DNA of 64,000 bases from an uncultured Pelagibacteraceae bacterium (GCA_902581585.1 CACHPB010000006.1:1-64000), one strand, 5' to 3'. Numbered from the stretch's first letter, positions 53,266 to 63,819 are shown. Notes: generated by a model not told the origin, from the letters alone. Made by a program: numbers and translations.

Positions 53266-55380
53266 TTAATCCCAATAGTAATTTGATTTTAAGCCTAAAG
53301 TTTTATCAATAATAAATTTTGCCACAATATTAGAATTAAAATATTTATGATATTTTTCATGTCCTTTTTTAGCAATTTGCTTTAGTAGTCTTTTGTCTTT
53401 TTTATATTTATAAATTTTATCAACTAAGTCGTTAATATCATTGTAAAAAATCATTTCATCATTTTTAAAAAAATCACTGTAATGGGTTTTTTTATCAATA
53501 AAAGTCAATAAACCATTACCCATTAATTGGGCTATTCTATCACTACTATAGTATTTGACAGGTTTTCCTCTACTCAAATTTAAACCCATCTTTGATTGGG
53601 ATATTTTTTCTAGAAATTCATCTCCCCACACTGGTTGTCTCTTGAACATTCCATAAATATCATAATTAATGTTTTCACTTTTTTTTATCAAATTAGTTAT
53701 AAATATTTCTCTTTCATCCATTTTACCTTTTCTAAGTGTTCCTCTGTGAACACCGTGACTAATTGCATAAAAAACATCAAAATCTGGATCAGTGTTATAA
53801 TTTTTCAGATTATCTAGAGACTGATCGCACGGATTTGGTATAAAAAATGAATTTCTTATCTTAAAATCTAATGAATTAGGGTCGGTAGTAATAAACGTTG
53901 AATCTACACTGTCTAGTTTATCAAGAATTCTTGATTTATTTTTATTGTAATCTGGGCCTTTTCTTGTGAGAGGATCCAAGAACCATTGAGCAATTTTCAA
54001 ATTTTTATGTGAGTTTTTCATGTCTGCAAGCATTTTAGTCTCAATTCTATCAGCGTGCCCCATTATGACCATATCTGGTTTAAAATTTGTTATCGTCTTT
54101 GAAACTAGATCATTTAAATATTTTGATCCCGTGTAATCTCTAAATGATTTTCCTAAACTTATTAAATCTCTATCCGATAGACTTAATACATTATGACCCA
54201 ATCTTATAAGTCCATTATTGAGTCTAGTTCCAGTGTTAAAATGTAATCTTCCATGATATCTAAAATTAAAATTAGTTATATGAATAATCTTAAGTTTTGA
54301 TTTCTTATCAATGTTAAAACTAAAATTTTTAAAAATCTTACTTCTTACATTATCGATTTTTCTAGCAATTATTGAATGATCTAATTTAAAGTTAACAATA
54401 GAATTTTTTTGTAAAGTTAATCTATATTTTTTATTATTAATCAAAAATTGTATATTTTTGTATAATTCTTTTTCATTGAGTTTTTTAAGAATTATTCCAT
54501 CTGTGACTGTTTCTGGTAACCCACCCCTATTGCTTACTATAGTTGCACACCCTCTACTTGATGCCTCCAGACCTGTTCTCCCTAAAGGTTCTTCCCATCT
54601 TGATGGAACAACTGCTATACTTGATTTTTCAAATAATTTAATAACTTTATTATGTTCAATAAATCCCATTACATTTAAAGATGGATGTGTAAATAATAAT
54701 TTCTCTCTTTCTTCATCTCCAATTACAATACCCTTCCAATCTTTATTTTTTTCTAGAATTTTAATTATAACATTTCCAAAAATGTCATAGCCTTTTTGTG
54801 AATTTAATTTTCCAACGAAGATTATATAATTCTTCTTGCGCTTAATTATATTTGTATTATTTATTTTATTTGTAGAGTGAGGTATTACATTTATTTTTCT
54901 CAAAAGATCGTCATTTACACTTATGTCTTTAAGTAGTCTATTTTTAATCCATTCACTTATGACAATTATAGATTGACAGTTATTCAACAAATATAATCTT
55001 TCATTTACTGATTGTGACCCGTTCATCGATAAAGGGTCATTATGATAGTAAAGTATAATGTTTTTTTTTAATTTTTCATAAATAGGCTTTATATAAATTG
55101 GTCTATTGTGTACTTCTATTAAATCAGAGGGATTTTTAATTTCACTATTTAAAAATTCTTCAATATATCTTTTTGAAGTACTATTAAGAAATTTTTTTTT
55201 TAAAGATATATTTTTATAATTAATTTTATATTTTCTTTTAAAGTTTGTATTTCCATATACTGTAATTTGCCTTTTAAACGAGCTAATATTAGTTGTATCT
55301 TTTACAAATAAGGAAACGGCACCTGCATACTCAGGTGAAAAATTTTCTTTATATGGAAGCAATATTGATATCTTCATCAT
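53266..55380 (-). CDS. Two-domain glycosyltransferase (GT4 plus CgeB-like)
   Basis: A 704-residue protein made of two GT-B units. Residues 1-350 are GT4-like, with VGKLNSQKGYDIFG and the donor site EEPLGRTGLEASSRGCATIV. Residues about 365-700 resemble the CgeB/Glyco_trans_1_2 family, with the start KIIHITNFNFRYHGR, WFLDPLTRKGPD, and a C-terminal SDRIAQLMGNGLLTFIDKKT. The frame is unbroken, so it is a true fusion able to add two sugars. It begins inside the GIY-YIG gene. Confidence 0.82.
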   Translation of the reverse strand: MMKISILLPYKENFSPEYAGAVSLFVKDTTNISSFKRQITVYGNTNFKRKYKINYKNISLKKKFLNSTSKRYIEEFLNSEIKNPSDLIEVHNRPIYIKPIYEKLKKNIILYYHNDPLSMNGSQSVNERLYLLNNCQSIIVISEWIKNRLLKDISVNDDLLRKINVIPHSTNKINNTNIIKRKKNYIIFVGKLNSQKGYDIFGNVIIKILEKNKDWKGIVIGDEEREKLLFTHPSLNVMGFIEHNKVIKLFEKSSIAVVPSRWEEPLGRTGLEASSRGCATIVSNRGGLPETVTDGIILKKLNEKELYKNIQFLINNKKYRLTLQKNSIVNFKLDHSIIARKIDNVRSKIFKNFSFNIDKKSKLKIIHITNFNFRYHGRLHFNTGTRLNNGLIRLGHNVLSLSDRDLISLGKSFRDYTGSKYLNDLVSKTITNFKPDMVIMGHADRIETKMLADMKNSHKNLKIAQWFLDPLTRKGPDYNKNKSRILDKLDSVDSTFITTDPNSLDFKIRNSFFIPNPCDQSLDNLKNYNTDPDFDVFYAISHGVHRGTLRKGKMDEREIFITNLIKKSENINYDIYGMFKRQPVWGDEFLEKISQSKMGLNLSRGKPVKYYSSDRIAQLMGNGLLTFIDKKTHYSDFFKNDEMIFYNDINDLVDKIYKYKKDKRLLKQIAKKGHEKYHKYFNSNIVAKFIIDKTLGLKSNYYWD

Positions 55381-55630
55381 TAATAAATTTATTTTTCAAT
55401 TTTAATCTTAGTTTATAATTTTTTTTTAAATTATATTCAGCTTTCATAGCTTCTGATTTAGTGTTGTATTTCTTTTTGTAGATAATTTTCCAATAATTTC
55501 CTTTTGTAAATTTAGCTCCTTTTGAACTATTATGTAATATTAGTCTTTTTTCAATATTTTTTGAGTACCCAACATAAGTTATATATCTGCTGATTTTCTT
55601 TGCAATAATCATGTAAACGTGAAATTTCAT
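55349..55630 (-). CDS. GIY-YIG nuclease domain protein
   Basis: A 93-residue single-domain protein of the UPF0213/YhbQ-like GIY-YIG group. It reads FHVYMIIAKK then TYVGYSKNIEKRLILHN, which supply the two tyrosine strands and the Arg, then KGAKFTKGNYWKIIY and the Glu in MKAEYNL. Members of this group are found as small nucleases whose cellular role is unclear. The last 32 bases overlap the start of the two-domain glycosyltransferase gene on the same strand. Confidence 0.87.
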   Translation of the reverse strand: MKFHVYMIIAKKISRYITYVGYSKNIEKRLILHNSSKGAKFTKGNYWKIIYKKKYNTKSEAMKAEYNLKKNYKLRLKLKNKFINDEDINIASI

Positions 55631-55690
55631 TTAAATTAAAAAAGATATAGATATATTAAATATATTAATATCAAAAAAAATCAAAACTAA

Positions 55691-56680
55691 ATGTTCCCTC
55701 GAAATTATAAAAAACAAAATAAAATTAAAAAATTCATTTTAAAATTATTCAATCTTTATGCTTATGAGAAAGAAACACTTAATATGGTAAATCCAAATTA
55801 TAAAAATGTAGGTAAAAATTTAATAAAACTAAATGAAAAATCTTTTAATCTTTCAAAAGGTTATTTAGAGTTAAATCGTAAAATTAAAAAACTTGATATA
55901 TTTTATAGATATTCACCAAATAATAATTTATGGAGATCATCAAAAACCTGGAAAAGAATAATACCAAACATAAATAAGAGGACATTAATTTCTGTATGTT
56001 TAACTAGTTTAAAAGAGTCAATATTATTTTTTTTAAAAGAAAATAATTTAGAGATAAATTTAAATTTAATTTCTGACAATTCAGATAATATTTTTGATGA
56101 TCACATTAAAAAATTACTTTTTTCAGAAAAGTTTAAGATTAATAAGTTTAGTACAAAGAAAAATGGAAACAGAGAGTCCTATTTAGAATGTTGTGATAAA
56201 GCAATTAACGCTGATGATTTAATCTTTTTTATTGAAGATGATTATTTATTTGAAAATAATTGTATTGATGAAATGATTTTCACTTATTCAAGATTATCTA
56301 CGATTTTAGATAAAGAAATAATTATGTGCCCAAGTGACTATCCCTTTTATTACGACTCTCTTTATAATACAAATTTATATTTTGGAAAAAATTTAAGGTG
56401 GAGGAACGTTGAAGAAACTTTACTTACTTTTTTATTTTCAAAAAAAACTCTGTTAAAATATTTAGATGATTTTAGAAAAGTAGGTGAGTTAGAAAATGAA
56501 CCATTCGAAAAACCTCTACACCAAATATATAAAAAAACACCATGCTTGGCGCCTATCACATCTTTAAGCTATCATATAGGAAGAGATAATCCTGCGATAA
56601 ATGAAGATTATTTATCGGTATGGAATAAAAATTTAAAAATCTATAATCAATTAAATCTATCCAGCAATAACAGCCAATAA
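55691..56680 (+). CDS. Predicted glycosyltransferase, unknown specificity
   Basis: A 329-residue protein. After a Lys/Asn-rich N-terminal region the middle part (about 95-250) looks like a GT-A fold: [20 protein letters not shown], then the acidic motif [12 protein letters not shown] where a metal site would be. The end has [13 protein letters not shown]. It is divergent from the GIY-YIG gene and converges with hppA with a 24-base overlap. The call rests on the EDD motif and the neighbourhood. Confidence 0.6.
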   Translation: MFPRNYKKQNKIKKFILKLFNLYAYEKETLNMVNPNYKNVGKNLIKLNEKSFNLSKGYLELNRKIKKLDIFYRYSPNNNLWRSSKTWKRIIPNINKRTLISVCLTSLKESILFFLKENNLEINLNLISDNSDNIFDDHIKKLLFSEKFKINKFSTKKNGNRESYLECCDKAINADDLIFFIEDDYLFENNCIDEMIFTYSRLSTILDKEIIMCPSDYPFYYDSLYNTNLYFGKNLRWRNVEETLLTFLFSKKTLLKYLDDFRKVGELENEPFEKPLHQIYKKTPCLAPITSLSYHIGRDNPAINEDYLSVWNKNLKIYNQLNLSSNNSQ

Positions 56681-58762
56681 TAGTAAAGCTACAATATTTG
56701 TAATTTTAATCATTGGGTTCACAGCAGGTCCTGCGGTATCTTTGTAAGGATCGCCAACTGTGTCGCCAGTTACAGCAGCTTTATGAGCTTCCGAACCTTT
56801 GCCACCAAATTTTCCATCTTCAATATATTTTTTTGCATTATCCCATGCTCCACCTCCAGCAGTCATAGAAACAGCAACAAATAAACCGGTAATTATTACA
56901 CCTAATAGCATTGCACCAACAGCTGAAAGAGCAGCAACCTGACCACCAATAAAGTAAATAATTATGTAAAGAACTATTGGTGATAAAACTGGTAGTAATG
57001 AAGGTATTATCATTTCCTTAATTGCGGCTCTTGTTAAAAGATCAACGAGTTTACCATAATCTGGTTTAGCTTTTCGTTTCATTATTCCAGGTATCTTTTT
57101 AAACTGTCTTCTAACCTCAATAACAACAGCTCCACCTGCCCTCCCAACTGCTTGCATGCCCATAGAACCAAATAAATATGGCAACATGCCTCCTATCAAT
57201 AATCCAACGACTACGAAAGGGTTTGAAAGATCAAAGGTAACTATTATGCCTTCTAAATTAGATCCTGCAACTTTTGAAAAATGTTTTATGTCCTCGGTAT
57301 AAGCCGCAAACAAAACTAAAGCTCCTAATCCAGCTGATCCAATTGCATAACCTTTTGTTACAGCTTTAGTTGTATTTCCGACAGCATCCAATGCATCGGT
57401 AGTTTTTCTCACATTCTTAGGTAAATTAGACATTTCAGCAATACCTCCAGCATTATCGGTAACTGGACCATATGCATCTAAAGCTACAACCATACCTGCA
57501 AGCGCAAGCATTGTAGTTACTGCAATTGCAATACCATACAAACCAGCAATATGATTAGTTAATAATATTCCACCAACAATAATTAATGCAGGGATAGCAG
57601 TTGCTTCCATTGAAACTGCTAATCCTTGTATGACATTAGTCCCATGACCTGTTGTTGAGGATTGTGCCACACTTTTAACTGGTCTATAATCTGTACCTGT
57701 ATAGTATTCAGTAATCCATATAATTAGACCCGTTATAACGAGACCTATTATTCCACAAAAATATAAGCTTAGTCCTGTAAATGATTTTTCGTTTACAATA
57801 TACTCAGTAGTAAATCCAATTACATATTTTGTTATAGGATACAAAATAACGAGAGAACTTATGGCTGTTATCACGAATCCTTTATACATTGCTTTCATTA
57901 TATTTTTATCACTTCCAAGAGTTACAAAAAAAGTTCCTAAAATGGATGTAAGTATACATGCACCACCAATTGCTAAAGGATAAATCATCATACTGAAGTC
58001 GCCGATAAAAAATATTGACGATAGAACCATTGTAGCAACAATAGTTACAGCATAAGTTTCAAATAAATCTGCTGCCATACCTGCACAATCTCCAACATTG
58101 TCACCCACATTATCCGCGATTACTGCTGGGTTTCTAGGATCATCCTCAGGTATACCCGCCTCTACTTTTCCAACTAAATCGGCACCAACATCTGCACCTT
58201 TTGTAAAAATTCCTCCACCTAATCTTGCAAATATAGATATCAGGGATGCACCAAAACCAAGCGCAACTAAAGCATTAACTATTTCTCTTTCATCTATACC
58301 AATCTTTACAAGAAAATAATAATAAACTGCAATTGACAACAAGGCTAATCCTGCAACTAGCATACCAGTTACTGCTCCTGACTTAAAAGCAATTGACAAT
58401 CCGTTTGCTAGGCTTTTTCTTGAAGCTTCAGCAGTTCTTACATTAGCTTGGACCGAAACAAGCATACCAACATAGCCTGCTAATCCAGATAATGCAGCTC
58501 CAATTAAATAACCTAAGCCTACTAAAGGACTGAATGCAACAGAAATGATAATCAGAACAACAACTCCAACTATTGCAATGGTTTTATATTGTCTGTTTAA
58601 ATATGCACGAGCACCTACTTGAATAGCTGATGCTATTTCAACCATTTTAGCATTACCAGAACTTGAATTTAAAATATTTCGGCCTGTAAAAAAACCATAA
58701 ATGATTGATATAAATCCTGCTGCTATAATGTATAAAAGTATTGTTTCAGTTGTTGAGTTCAT
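56657..58762 (-). CDS. hppA: Membrane-bound proton-translocating pyrophosphatase
   Basis: Pumps protons using pyrophosphate hydrolysis. The 701-residue protein has about sixteen helices and the motifs [40 protein letters not shown], and the late [20 protein letters not shown]. The segment [16 protein letters not shown] has Lys and Thr at the two positions that mark K+-independent pumps. Its 3' end overlaps the accessory-region gene by 24 bases, so the island border lies at this stop codon. Confidence 0.97.
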   Translation of the reverse strand: MNSTTETILLYIIAAGFISIIYGFFTGRNILNSSSGNAKMVEIASAIQVGARAYLNRQYKTIAIVGVVVLIIISVAFSPLVGLGYLIGAALSGLAGYVGMLVSVQANVRTAEASRKSLANGLSIAFKSGAVTGMLVAGLALLSIAVYYYFLVKIGIDEREIVNALVALGFGASLISIFARLGGGIFTKGADVGADLVGKVEAGIPEDDPRNPAVIADNVGDNVGDCAGMAADLFETYAVTIVATMVLSSIFFIGDFSMMIYPLAIGGACILTSILGTFFVTLGSDKNIMKAMYKGFVITAISSLVILYPITKYVIGFTTEYIVNEKSFTGLSLYFCGIIGLVITGLIIWITEYYTGTDYRPVKSVAQSSTTGHGTNVIQGLAVSMEATAIPALIIVGGILLTNHIAGLYGIAIAVTTMLALAGMVVALDAYGPVTDNAGGIAEMSNLPKNVRKTTDALDAVGNTTKAVTKGYAIGSAGLGALVLFAAYTEDIKHFSKVAGSNLEGIIVTFDLSNPFVVVGLLIGGMLPYLFGSMGMQAVGRAGGAVVIEVRRQFKKIPGIMKRKAKPDYGKLVDLLTRAAIKEMIIPSLLPVLSPIVLYIIIYFIGGQVAALSAVGAMLLGVIITGLFVAVSMTAGGGAWDNAKKYIEDGKFGGKGSEAHKAAVTGDTVGDPYKDTAGPAVNPMIKITNIVALLLLAVIAG

Positions 58763-58833
58763 TAGATCCTTTATTAAATATATTTATGGGGTCAATGTAA
58801 TACAAAAAATACTATAAAACGCAATCTTTAACT

Positions 58834-59799
58834 TCATGAGAAATTATGTGAATATCCCTCATTATATCTGTATTTTAAAACCTTTTTGTTATAAATAATT
58901 TGATTACTTTTGATTTCATTGGTTAAATTTCCTATTAAAGTAACTTTTTGATTCATTTGTTTAAACAAAGATTTAATTAATCTTCTATTAAATTTTGAGG
59001 AAGTAAATAGAATTTGGTAATCATCACCTTTAGAAATAAAATTTATTTTTTTTTTTTTCGTTCTAGTAAGATAAATTTTAAGTTTTGGTGAAATAGGTAT
59101 TTTTTTAAGATCTATTCTAAAATTTAATTTACTTGTATTAATTAATTTAGTTAAATCACTCAATAAACCATCTGATATATCAATTGATGAATTAGCAAAT
59201 TTTATTAGCTTTGAACTAATTTTTGTAGGCAAATCTGGCTTATAATACTTTTGAATGAAATATTTTCTTTGATTATTATTTATTAATAATAACTTTTTTC
59301 TTAAAAGTAATAATCCCAAATAACTATCACCAAGATTTCCAGTCACATAAATATCGTCATTATTTTTACATTTATTTCTTTGAACTATTTTTTTGGAATA
59401 TCCTAAACTAGTAATTGTGAATACTGTTTTATTTGATTTTGTTGTATCTCCGCCTGATAATTTAAATTTATATTTATTTTGTTCTTGTTTTAAACTTTTA
59501 TAAATAAGATCCAAATTTTTTTTTGAAAAAGATATATTATTTCCACTAGCACCAATAAAAATAAACTTTGGTTTTACGCCCTTACAATACAAATCTGATA
59601 TAGAGGATCTTATTATTTTTTTAATTACCAAATCAGGATTTCTAAAATTAGGAAAATGTATACCTTCAACATAGCTATCGGTTGAAACAACAACGTTATT
59701 TTTTTTATCAAAAAAAACATCATCATTTAAATTTAATGCAGAGGAGTTATTATAGGTTAATTTTTTAAAATACTTTTGAATTAGAGCAAATTCATTCAT
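58834..59799 (-). CDS. thiL: Thiamine-monophosphate kinase
   Basis: Phosphorylates thiamine monophosphate to the active diphosphate. The 321-residue protein starts MNEFALIQKYF, has LNLNDDVFF and STDSYVEGIHFP for metal and substrate, KLSGGDTTKS, VTGNLGDSYLGL and DISDGLLSDL. It is in the conserved nusB-thiL order and overlaps nusB by 8 bases. Sequence is Lys/Asn-rich but all motifs are intact. Confidence 0.93.
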   Translation of the reverse strand: MNEFALIQKYFKKLTYNNSSALNLNDDVFFDKKNNVVVSTDSYVEGIHFPNFRNPDLVIKKIIRSSISDLYCKGVKPKFIFIGASGNNISFSKKNLDLIYKSLKQEQNKYKFKLSGGDTTKSNKTVFTITSLGYSKKIVQRNKCKNNDDIYVTGNLGDSYLGLLLLRKKLLLINNNQRKYFIQKYYKPDLPTKISSKLIKFANSSIDISDGLLSDLTKLINTSKLNFRIDLKKIPISPKLKIYLTRTKKKKINFISKGDDYQILFTSSKFNRRLIKSLFKQMNQKVTLIGNLTNEIKSNQIIYNKKVLKYRYNEGYSHNFS

Positions 59800-60196
59800 T
59801 GCTTACTCTAATTTTTTTTGAAATTTTATCTAATAATGCATTTAAATATTTAGTTTGTGAGTCATCAATAAAAAAGTTTGATGCTTTTAAATACTCATTT
59901 ATAATAATTTTGATCGAAGTATTTGGTTTATATAAAAATTCAAAAATAGCACTTTTGATTATTATTTGAAAAACTTTATCCATATTTTTAATTTTAAGGT
60001 CCTGATTTAAATGGTTGTCGATTTCTGCATTTATTAATTCTTCTCTTTCTATAGTGCCATTAACAATATCTTTAATAAATTTTTTAAACCTGTGTTTTGG
60101 AAAGGTGATATTTTCCTCATTGTTGTAAAGCTTTCCATAAAGTTTTTGTATAATTATTACTCTAGGATTTCTTTGTGGAGAAAATTGAACTGTCAT
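59792..60196 (-). CDS. nusB: Transcription antitermination factor NusB
   Basis: RNA-binding protein that acts with NusE (S10) in rRNA antitermination. The 134-residue helical protein opens with an Arg-rich stretch SPQRNPRVIIIQKLYGKLYN and has the late segment KSAIFEFLYKPNTSIKIIINEYLKAS. Similarity to well-known NusB is weak in the middle, but position between ribH and thiL supports the call. Confidence 0.88.
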   Translation of the reverse strand: MTVQFSPQRNPRVIIIQKLYGKLYNNEENITFPKHRFKKFIKDIVNGTIEREELINAEIDNHLNQDLKIKNMDKVFQIIIKSAIFEFLYKPNTSIKIIINEYLKASNFFIDDSQTKYLNALLDKISKKIRVSNE

Positions 60197-60199
60197 AAT

Positions 60200-60586
60200 T
60201 TATTGAAAAAGAACTGATAATACAGCCTCTGCCGCCTCAGATCCTTTCTTACCACGTTCTTCAGCCTGTTTTTTATTTAAGCATGTAATAACACCGTTTC
60301 CAACAGGTTTCTTAGAAGTAATTGATAATATCATTAATGCGTCCGTAGTAGATTTTGATATAAAATCAAAATGTGGTGTTTGTCCCTTAATCACACATCC
60401 TAAAGCAATAAATCCATTAAATTTTTTTAAATTTTTTGCGATTGTAACTGGAATTTCAAATGCACCAGGAACTTTTATCACATTAATTTTACACTTATTT
60501 TTTATTTTACTTTTAGCACTCCGTAGTAAAGAACTGGCAATGTTTTCATAATAATTTGCAACAACAATTAGAATTTTTTTTTTCAC
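60200..60586 (-). CDS. ribH: 6,7-dimethyl-8-ribityllumazine synthase
   Basis: Condenses the two riboflavin precursors. The 128-residue protein keeps VPGAFEIPVTI, LGCVIKGQTPHFDFI with the catalytic His, and PVGNGVITC. It is slightly shorter than usual at the C-terminus, ending EAVLSVLFQ. It overlaps ribBA by 4 bases. Confidence 0.94.
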   Translation of the reverse strand: MKKKILIVVANYYENIASSLLRSAKSKIKNKCKINVIKVPGAFEIPVTIAKNLKKFNGFIALGCVIKGQTPHFDFISKSTTDALMILSITSKKPVGNGVITCLNKKQAEERGKKGSEAAEAVLSVLFQ

Positions 60587-61704
60587 TTTATAATTTCCTG
60601 CTTTTTGATTTTGATACCATATCCATCTAATCCTATCACTTTTTTTTTTGATCTAGTAACAAGTATCATATTTTTAATTTTTAAAGATTTAATAATTTGG
60701 GCTCCAATACCATAGTTTCTAATCAATTTATCATGACCTTTTTTATAGAAGGTTTTACTCTTATATTGTTTAAGTGTTTGTGTAACTGATTTTAAATTAG
60801 GATCTCTAATAAATACAAGAACACAATTACTGTATTTTTTAAAGTAAGTGATTGTTTTATCAAATGCATTTGGTAGTTTTTGGTTAATAAGATAATTTTG
60901 AACTACATTAGATGATATTACTCTTAGTCTTGGGATGACGCCTTTTTTTAAAGACCCTTTTATCAATGCAAAGTTTTCGGACCCATCAAGAATGTTTTCA
61001 AATACTTTAATTTTAAATTTTTGTTTTTGAACAATAATTGAGGAGGTCTTCTTTAATTTGATTAACTTTTCTCTCTTTAATCTATAAGCAATTAAATCCT
61101 CAATTTTTCCTATTTTAAGTTTATGTTTTTTTGCAAAATTAAGTAATGTTTTTCCTGTAGCCATTTTTCCATCATCAGCCATGATTTCACAAATAACTGC
61201 AGAATTATTTTTTTTTGCAAGTTTTGATATATCAACTGAAGCCTCTGTGTGTCCTGCTCGAACAAGAACGCCCCCGTCTCTTGCTATAACTGGAAATATA
61301 TGACCAGGAGACACTATATCGTTTTTTTTTGCATTTTTACTAGATGCAACCTTAATTGTTTTTGCTCGATCATAAGCTGATATACCTGTAGTAACACCTT
61401 TTTTTGCCTCTATAGAATATGTGAAAGCAGTTTTGCTTCTTGATTGATTAATTGGTGAAGCTAAAGTTAGCCCAAGTTTTTTTGATTGCCCACTATCCAT
61501 TGCTAAACAGATCAATCCTCTTGCATGTTTTGCCATAAAATTTATGTGTTTAGGACTGACTGCAGATGTAGAAATTACTAAATCGCCTTCATTTTCCATT
61601 TCTTCGTGTTTGCTTTCGTCATCAACAAGAATATACATTCCATTTTTTTTGACTGTCTTGATAATACTTTCTATTGAACTAAAATTACTTTTTTTCATTA
61701 ACAA
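60583..61704 (-). CDS. ribBA: DHBP synthase fused to a degenerate GTP cyclohydrolase II domain
   Basis: Residues 1-205 are 3,4-dihydroxy-2-butanone-4-phosphate synthase, with DDESKHEEMENEGDLVIS, HARGLICLAMD and RAGHTEASVDI intact. Residues about 220-373 align to GTP cyclohydrolase II, but the SECLTGDVFGSxRCDCG zinc and substrate region is absent (RLRVISSNVVQNYL there) and no zinc cysteine pair remains. The tail RNYGIGAQIIKSL and GLDGYGIKI is kept. This is the RibBX-like arrangement, so another gene must supply the GTP step. Confidence 0.9.
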   Translation of the reverse strand: MLMKKSNFSSIESIIKTVKKNGMYILVDDESKHEEMENEGDLVISTSAVSPKHINFMAKHARGLICLAMDSGQSKKLGLTLASPINQSRSKTAFTYSIEAKKGVTTGISAYDRAKTIKVASSKNAKKNDIVSPGHIFPVIARDGGVLVRAGHTEASVDISKLAKKNNSAVICEIMADDGKMATGKTLLNFAKKHKLKIGKIEDLIAYRLKREKLIKLKKTSSIIVQKQKFKIKVFENILDGSENFALIKGSLKKGVIPRLRVISSNVVQNYLINQKLPNAFDKTITYFKKYSNCVLVFIRDPNLKSVTQTLKQYKSKTFYKKGHDKLIRNYGIGAQIIKSLKIKNMILVTRSKKKVIGLDGYGIKIKKQEIIK

Positions 61705-62278
61705 ACTTTTTTACATACTTGGACATAATATCTATTTCAACATTTACTAAATCATTTTTCTTTAAATTAATTAAATTTGTCAATTTTAATGTGTGAGGTA
61801 TAACCCATATTTCAAATGAATTTTTTTTAATTTTTGAAATAGTTAGTGATACTCCATTAATTAGTATAGATGCTTTTTCAACTAATTGTTTTTTAAATAA
61901 ATTACTAATTTTAAAATCTAATATGTGGGACTTATCTACTTTTTTTATACTTTTTAAAGAACAGACTGTATCTACGTGACCTTGGCAGATATGACCTGAA
62001 ATATCATTACCAAATTTTAATGGTTTTTCTAAATTAATTTCATCACCAATTTTAATATTTTTGAATTTTGATTTAATCAATGTTTCATTAGATAAATAAA
62101 ATTCTAAAATCTTATTTTTATATGAGATTAAGGTAAGACAAACACCATCACAAGAAATTGAAATGCCTAGATTTTTTTTTGACACTTTTAAAGAGGACCT
62201 AATGAATAAATTAATTCCCTTAGTTCTTTTTTTAATATGGCTTATTTTTCCCTTATTAAATATAATTCCATTAAACAT
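61685..62278 (-). CDS. ribE: Riboflavin synthase alpha chain
   Basis: Dismutates two lumazines to riboflavin. The 197-residue protein has two repeated barrels, starting MFNGIIFNKGKI, with ISCDGVCLTLISYK in the first and NGVSLTISKIKKNSFEIWVIPHTLK in the second. HICQGHVDTV is the mid-protein signature. It lies between ribD and ribBA with 1-base and 20-base junctions. Confidence 0.94.
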   Translation of the reverse strand: MFNGIIFNKGKISHIKKRTKGINLFIRSSLKVSKKNLGISISCDGVCLTLISYKNKILEFYLSNETLIKSKFKNIKIGDEINLEKPLKFGNDISGHICQGHVDTVCSLKSIKKVDKSHILDFKISNLFKKQLVEKASILINGVSLTISKIKKNSFEIWVIPHTLKLTNLINLKKNDLVNVEIDIMSKYVKKFVNEKK

Positions 62279-62279
62279 T

Positions 62280-63380
62280 TTAATAATAATGAGTAAGTGT
62301 ATCTTTACCTAAATATGTATTTATTTTTTTTTTATTTTTGTAGTTTTTATTAATCATTTTTACTAATGATGATATATTAATTTTATGTCTATTTAAGATT
62401 ATTTTGTCGCTTTTAAAAAAATAGAATTCATTCAATAAATTTTCCTTAAGAAAATTAGTTAATAAATCCTTTCCAGACTCTACTAATAATCTATGTAGTC
62501 CCAACTTATAAATTTTTTGAGTAATTTTTTTAAGATTTAAATCTATGTCATTTTCTGCTTTTTGAAAAATAAGTTTAACTCCTTTATTTTTTAACAATCT
62601 AATTTTTGAGATATTTTTTGAACAGTGAAATATAATTAATTTACTCTTTTTTGAATTTTTAATCAGAAAAGAGTTTATTTTTACTTTTAAGTTTTTATCA
62701 ATCACAATTACTGTTGGTGAATATTTTTCTAATCCGCTTAATCTGCAATTAAGTTTAGGATTATCTGTATTTATAGTTTTGTAGGAGGTTAATATTGCAT
62801 GATTCTGAAATCTTAAAAGATGGGAAACCATTCTAGAATGTTGGTTTGTTATTGGAGAGTTGTTTCTTAAAATATTTAAATTTGATGAACTTGCAATTTT
62901 TCCTGTTATATAGGGTGACTTACTTGATCTTATATAATTGTATTCTTTATAAAGATTATGAACTTTTCTTTTTTGAAGACCAGATTTTGCGATAATATTT
63001 TTTGATTTTAAAATTTTTTTTGTTTTATTGAATGTACGTAAATCTTTATCCTCTATTGAATAATGAACTTTCATAACTTGGTTTTTTATTATCGCATTTG
63101 TACAAGGTGGTGTTTTTCCTTGATGAGAACATGGTTCAAGTGTTGAGTACAAAGTTGCTCCTTTATTATTATGTCTATTTTTTTTTAAAGCAATACTTTC
63201 TGCATGTGGTCTACCACCGTCATTAGTAGTAGCAAATGATAAAATCTTATTTTTTTTTACAATTACGCAACCAACTGATGGATTTGTTCCTGTAAAATAT
63301 TTTTTATTCTCAGCTAAATTAATAGCAAAGTTCATAATTTTTTTATCTAAGGATTTATAATTATCTTTTTTTAAAGACAT
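62280..63380 (-). CDS. ribD: Bifunctional deaminase/reductase RibD
   Basis: Carries out the deamination and reduction steps of riboflavin synthesis. The N-terminal half (about 10-145) has the zinc deaminase motif [11 protein letters not shown] and [15 protein letters not shown]. The C-terminal half is the dihydrofolate-reductase-like domain, with [11 protein letters not shown] and [14 protein letters not shown]. It overlaps the end of nrdR by 20 bases. Confidence 0.93.
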   Translation of the reverse strand: MSLKKDNYKSLDKKIMNFAINLAENKKYFTGTNPSVGCVIVKKNKILSFATTNDGGRPHAESIALKKNRHNNKGATLYSTLEPCSHQGKTPPCTNAIIKNQVMKVHYSIEDKDLRTFNKTKKILKSKNIIAKSGLQKRKVHNLYKEYNYIRSSKSPYITGKIASSSNLNILRNNSPITNQHSRMVSHLLRFQNHAILTSYKTINTDNPKLNCRLSGLEKYSPTVIVIDKNLKVKINSFLIKNSKKSKLIIFHCSKNISKIRLLKNKGVKLIFQKAENDIDLNLKKITQKIYKLGLHRLLVESGKDLLTNFLKENLLNEFYFFKSDKIILNRHKINISSLVKMINKNYKNKKKINTYLGKDTLTHYY

Positions 63381-63819
63381 CTATTCTATCCACAAATTGA
63401 ACAAAGTCTTTTTCTTCTCTGAAGTTTCTATATACAGATGCAAAACGTACATAAGCTACTGGATCAAGATCTTTTAATCCTTCCATAACCATTGTCCCGA
63501 TGGTGTTAGATGAAATTTCGCTCTGACCTAATTCCTCCATCGACATACTAATTTTTGATATAAATTTCTCAATAGTCTCTGTATCTATTGGTCTTTTTTT
63601 AAGTGCCACATAAATTGATTTAGACAACTTCTCTCTGTCAAAAGGTGATTTTCTTCCATTTTTTTTAACAACCGTGAGTTCTCTAAATTGAACTCTTTCA
63701 AATGTAGTAAATCTCTCTCCACATATACAAAGTCTTCTTCTTCTAATCGCAGTTCCATCCTCTGTAGGTCTGGAGTCAACAACTGAAGTATCACCTTTTT
63801 TGTTGCACGGACATATCAT
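63361..63819 (-). CDS. nrdR: Ribonucleotide reductase repressor NrdR with C-x-C knuckles
   Basis: Represses ribonucleotide reductase genes in response to ATP/dATP. The 152-residue protein has an N-terminal zinc ribbon then an ATP-cone (about 49-138, [20 protein letters not shown]). The ribbon, usually CPxC-type CxxC plus CxxC, reads [10 protein letters not shown] and [15 protein letters not shown], so both pairs are C-x-C. The DNA confirms the codons (TGT CCG TGC; TGT ATA TGT). The rest, including [17 protein letters not shown], is normal. It follows glyA, the usual order. Confidence 0.93.
   Translation of the reverse strand: MICPCNKKGDTSVVDSRPTEDGTAIRRRRLCICGERFTTFERVQFRELTVVKKNGRKSPFDREKLSKSIYVALKKRPIDTETIEKFISKISMSMEELGQSEISSNTIGTMVMEGLKDLDPVAYVRFASVYRNFREEKDFVQFVDRIDVFKKR

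Noticed and set aside
49227..56680. Prophage
   Set aside because: A tyrosine recombinase is present but there are no capsid, tail, terminase or lysis genes.
58777..58805. hppA promoter TTGTAT-17-TATATT (minus strand)
   Set aside because: The spacing is good, but the implied RNA start would fall inside the ribosome site, so it is not convincing.
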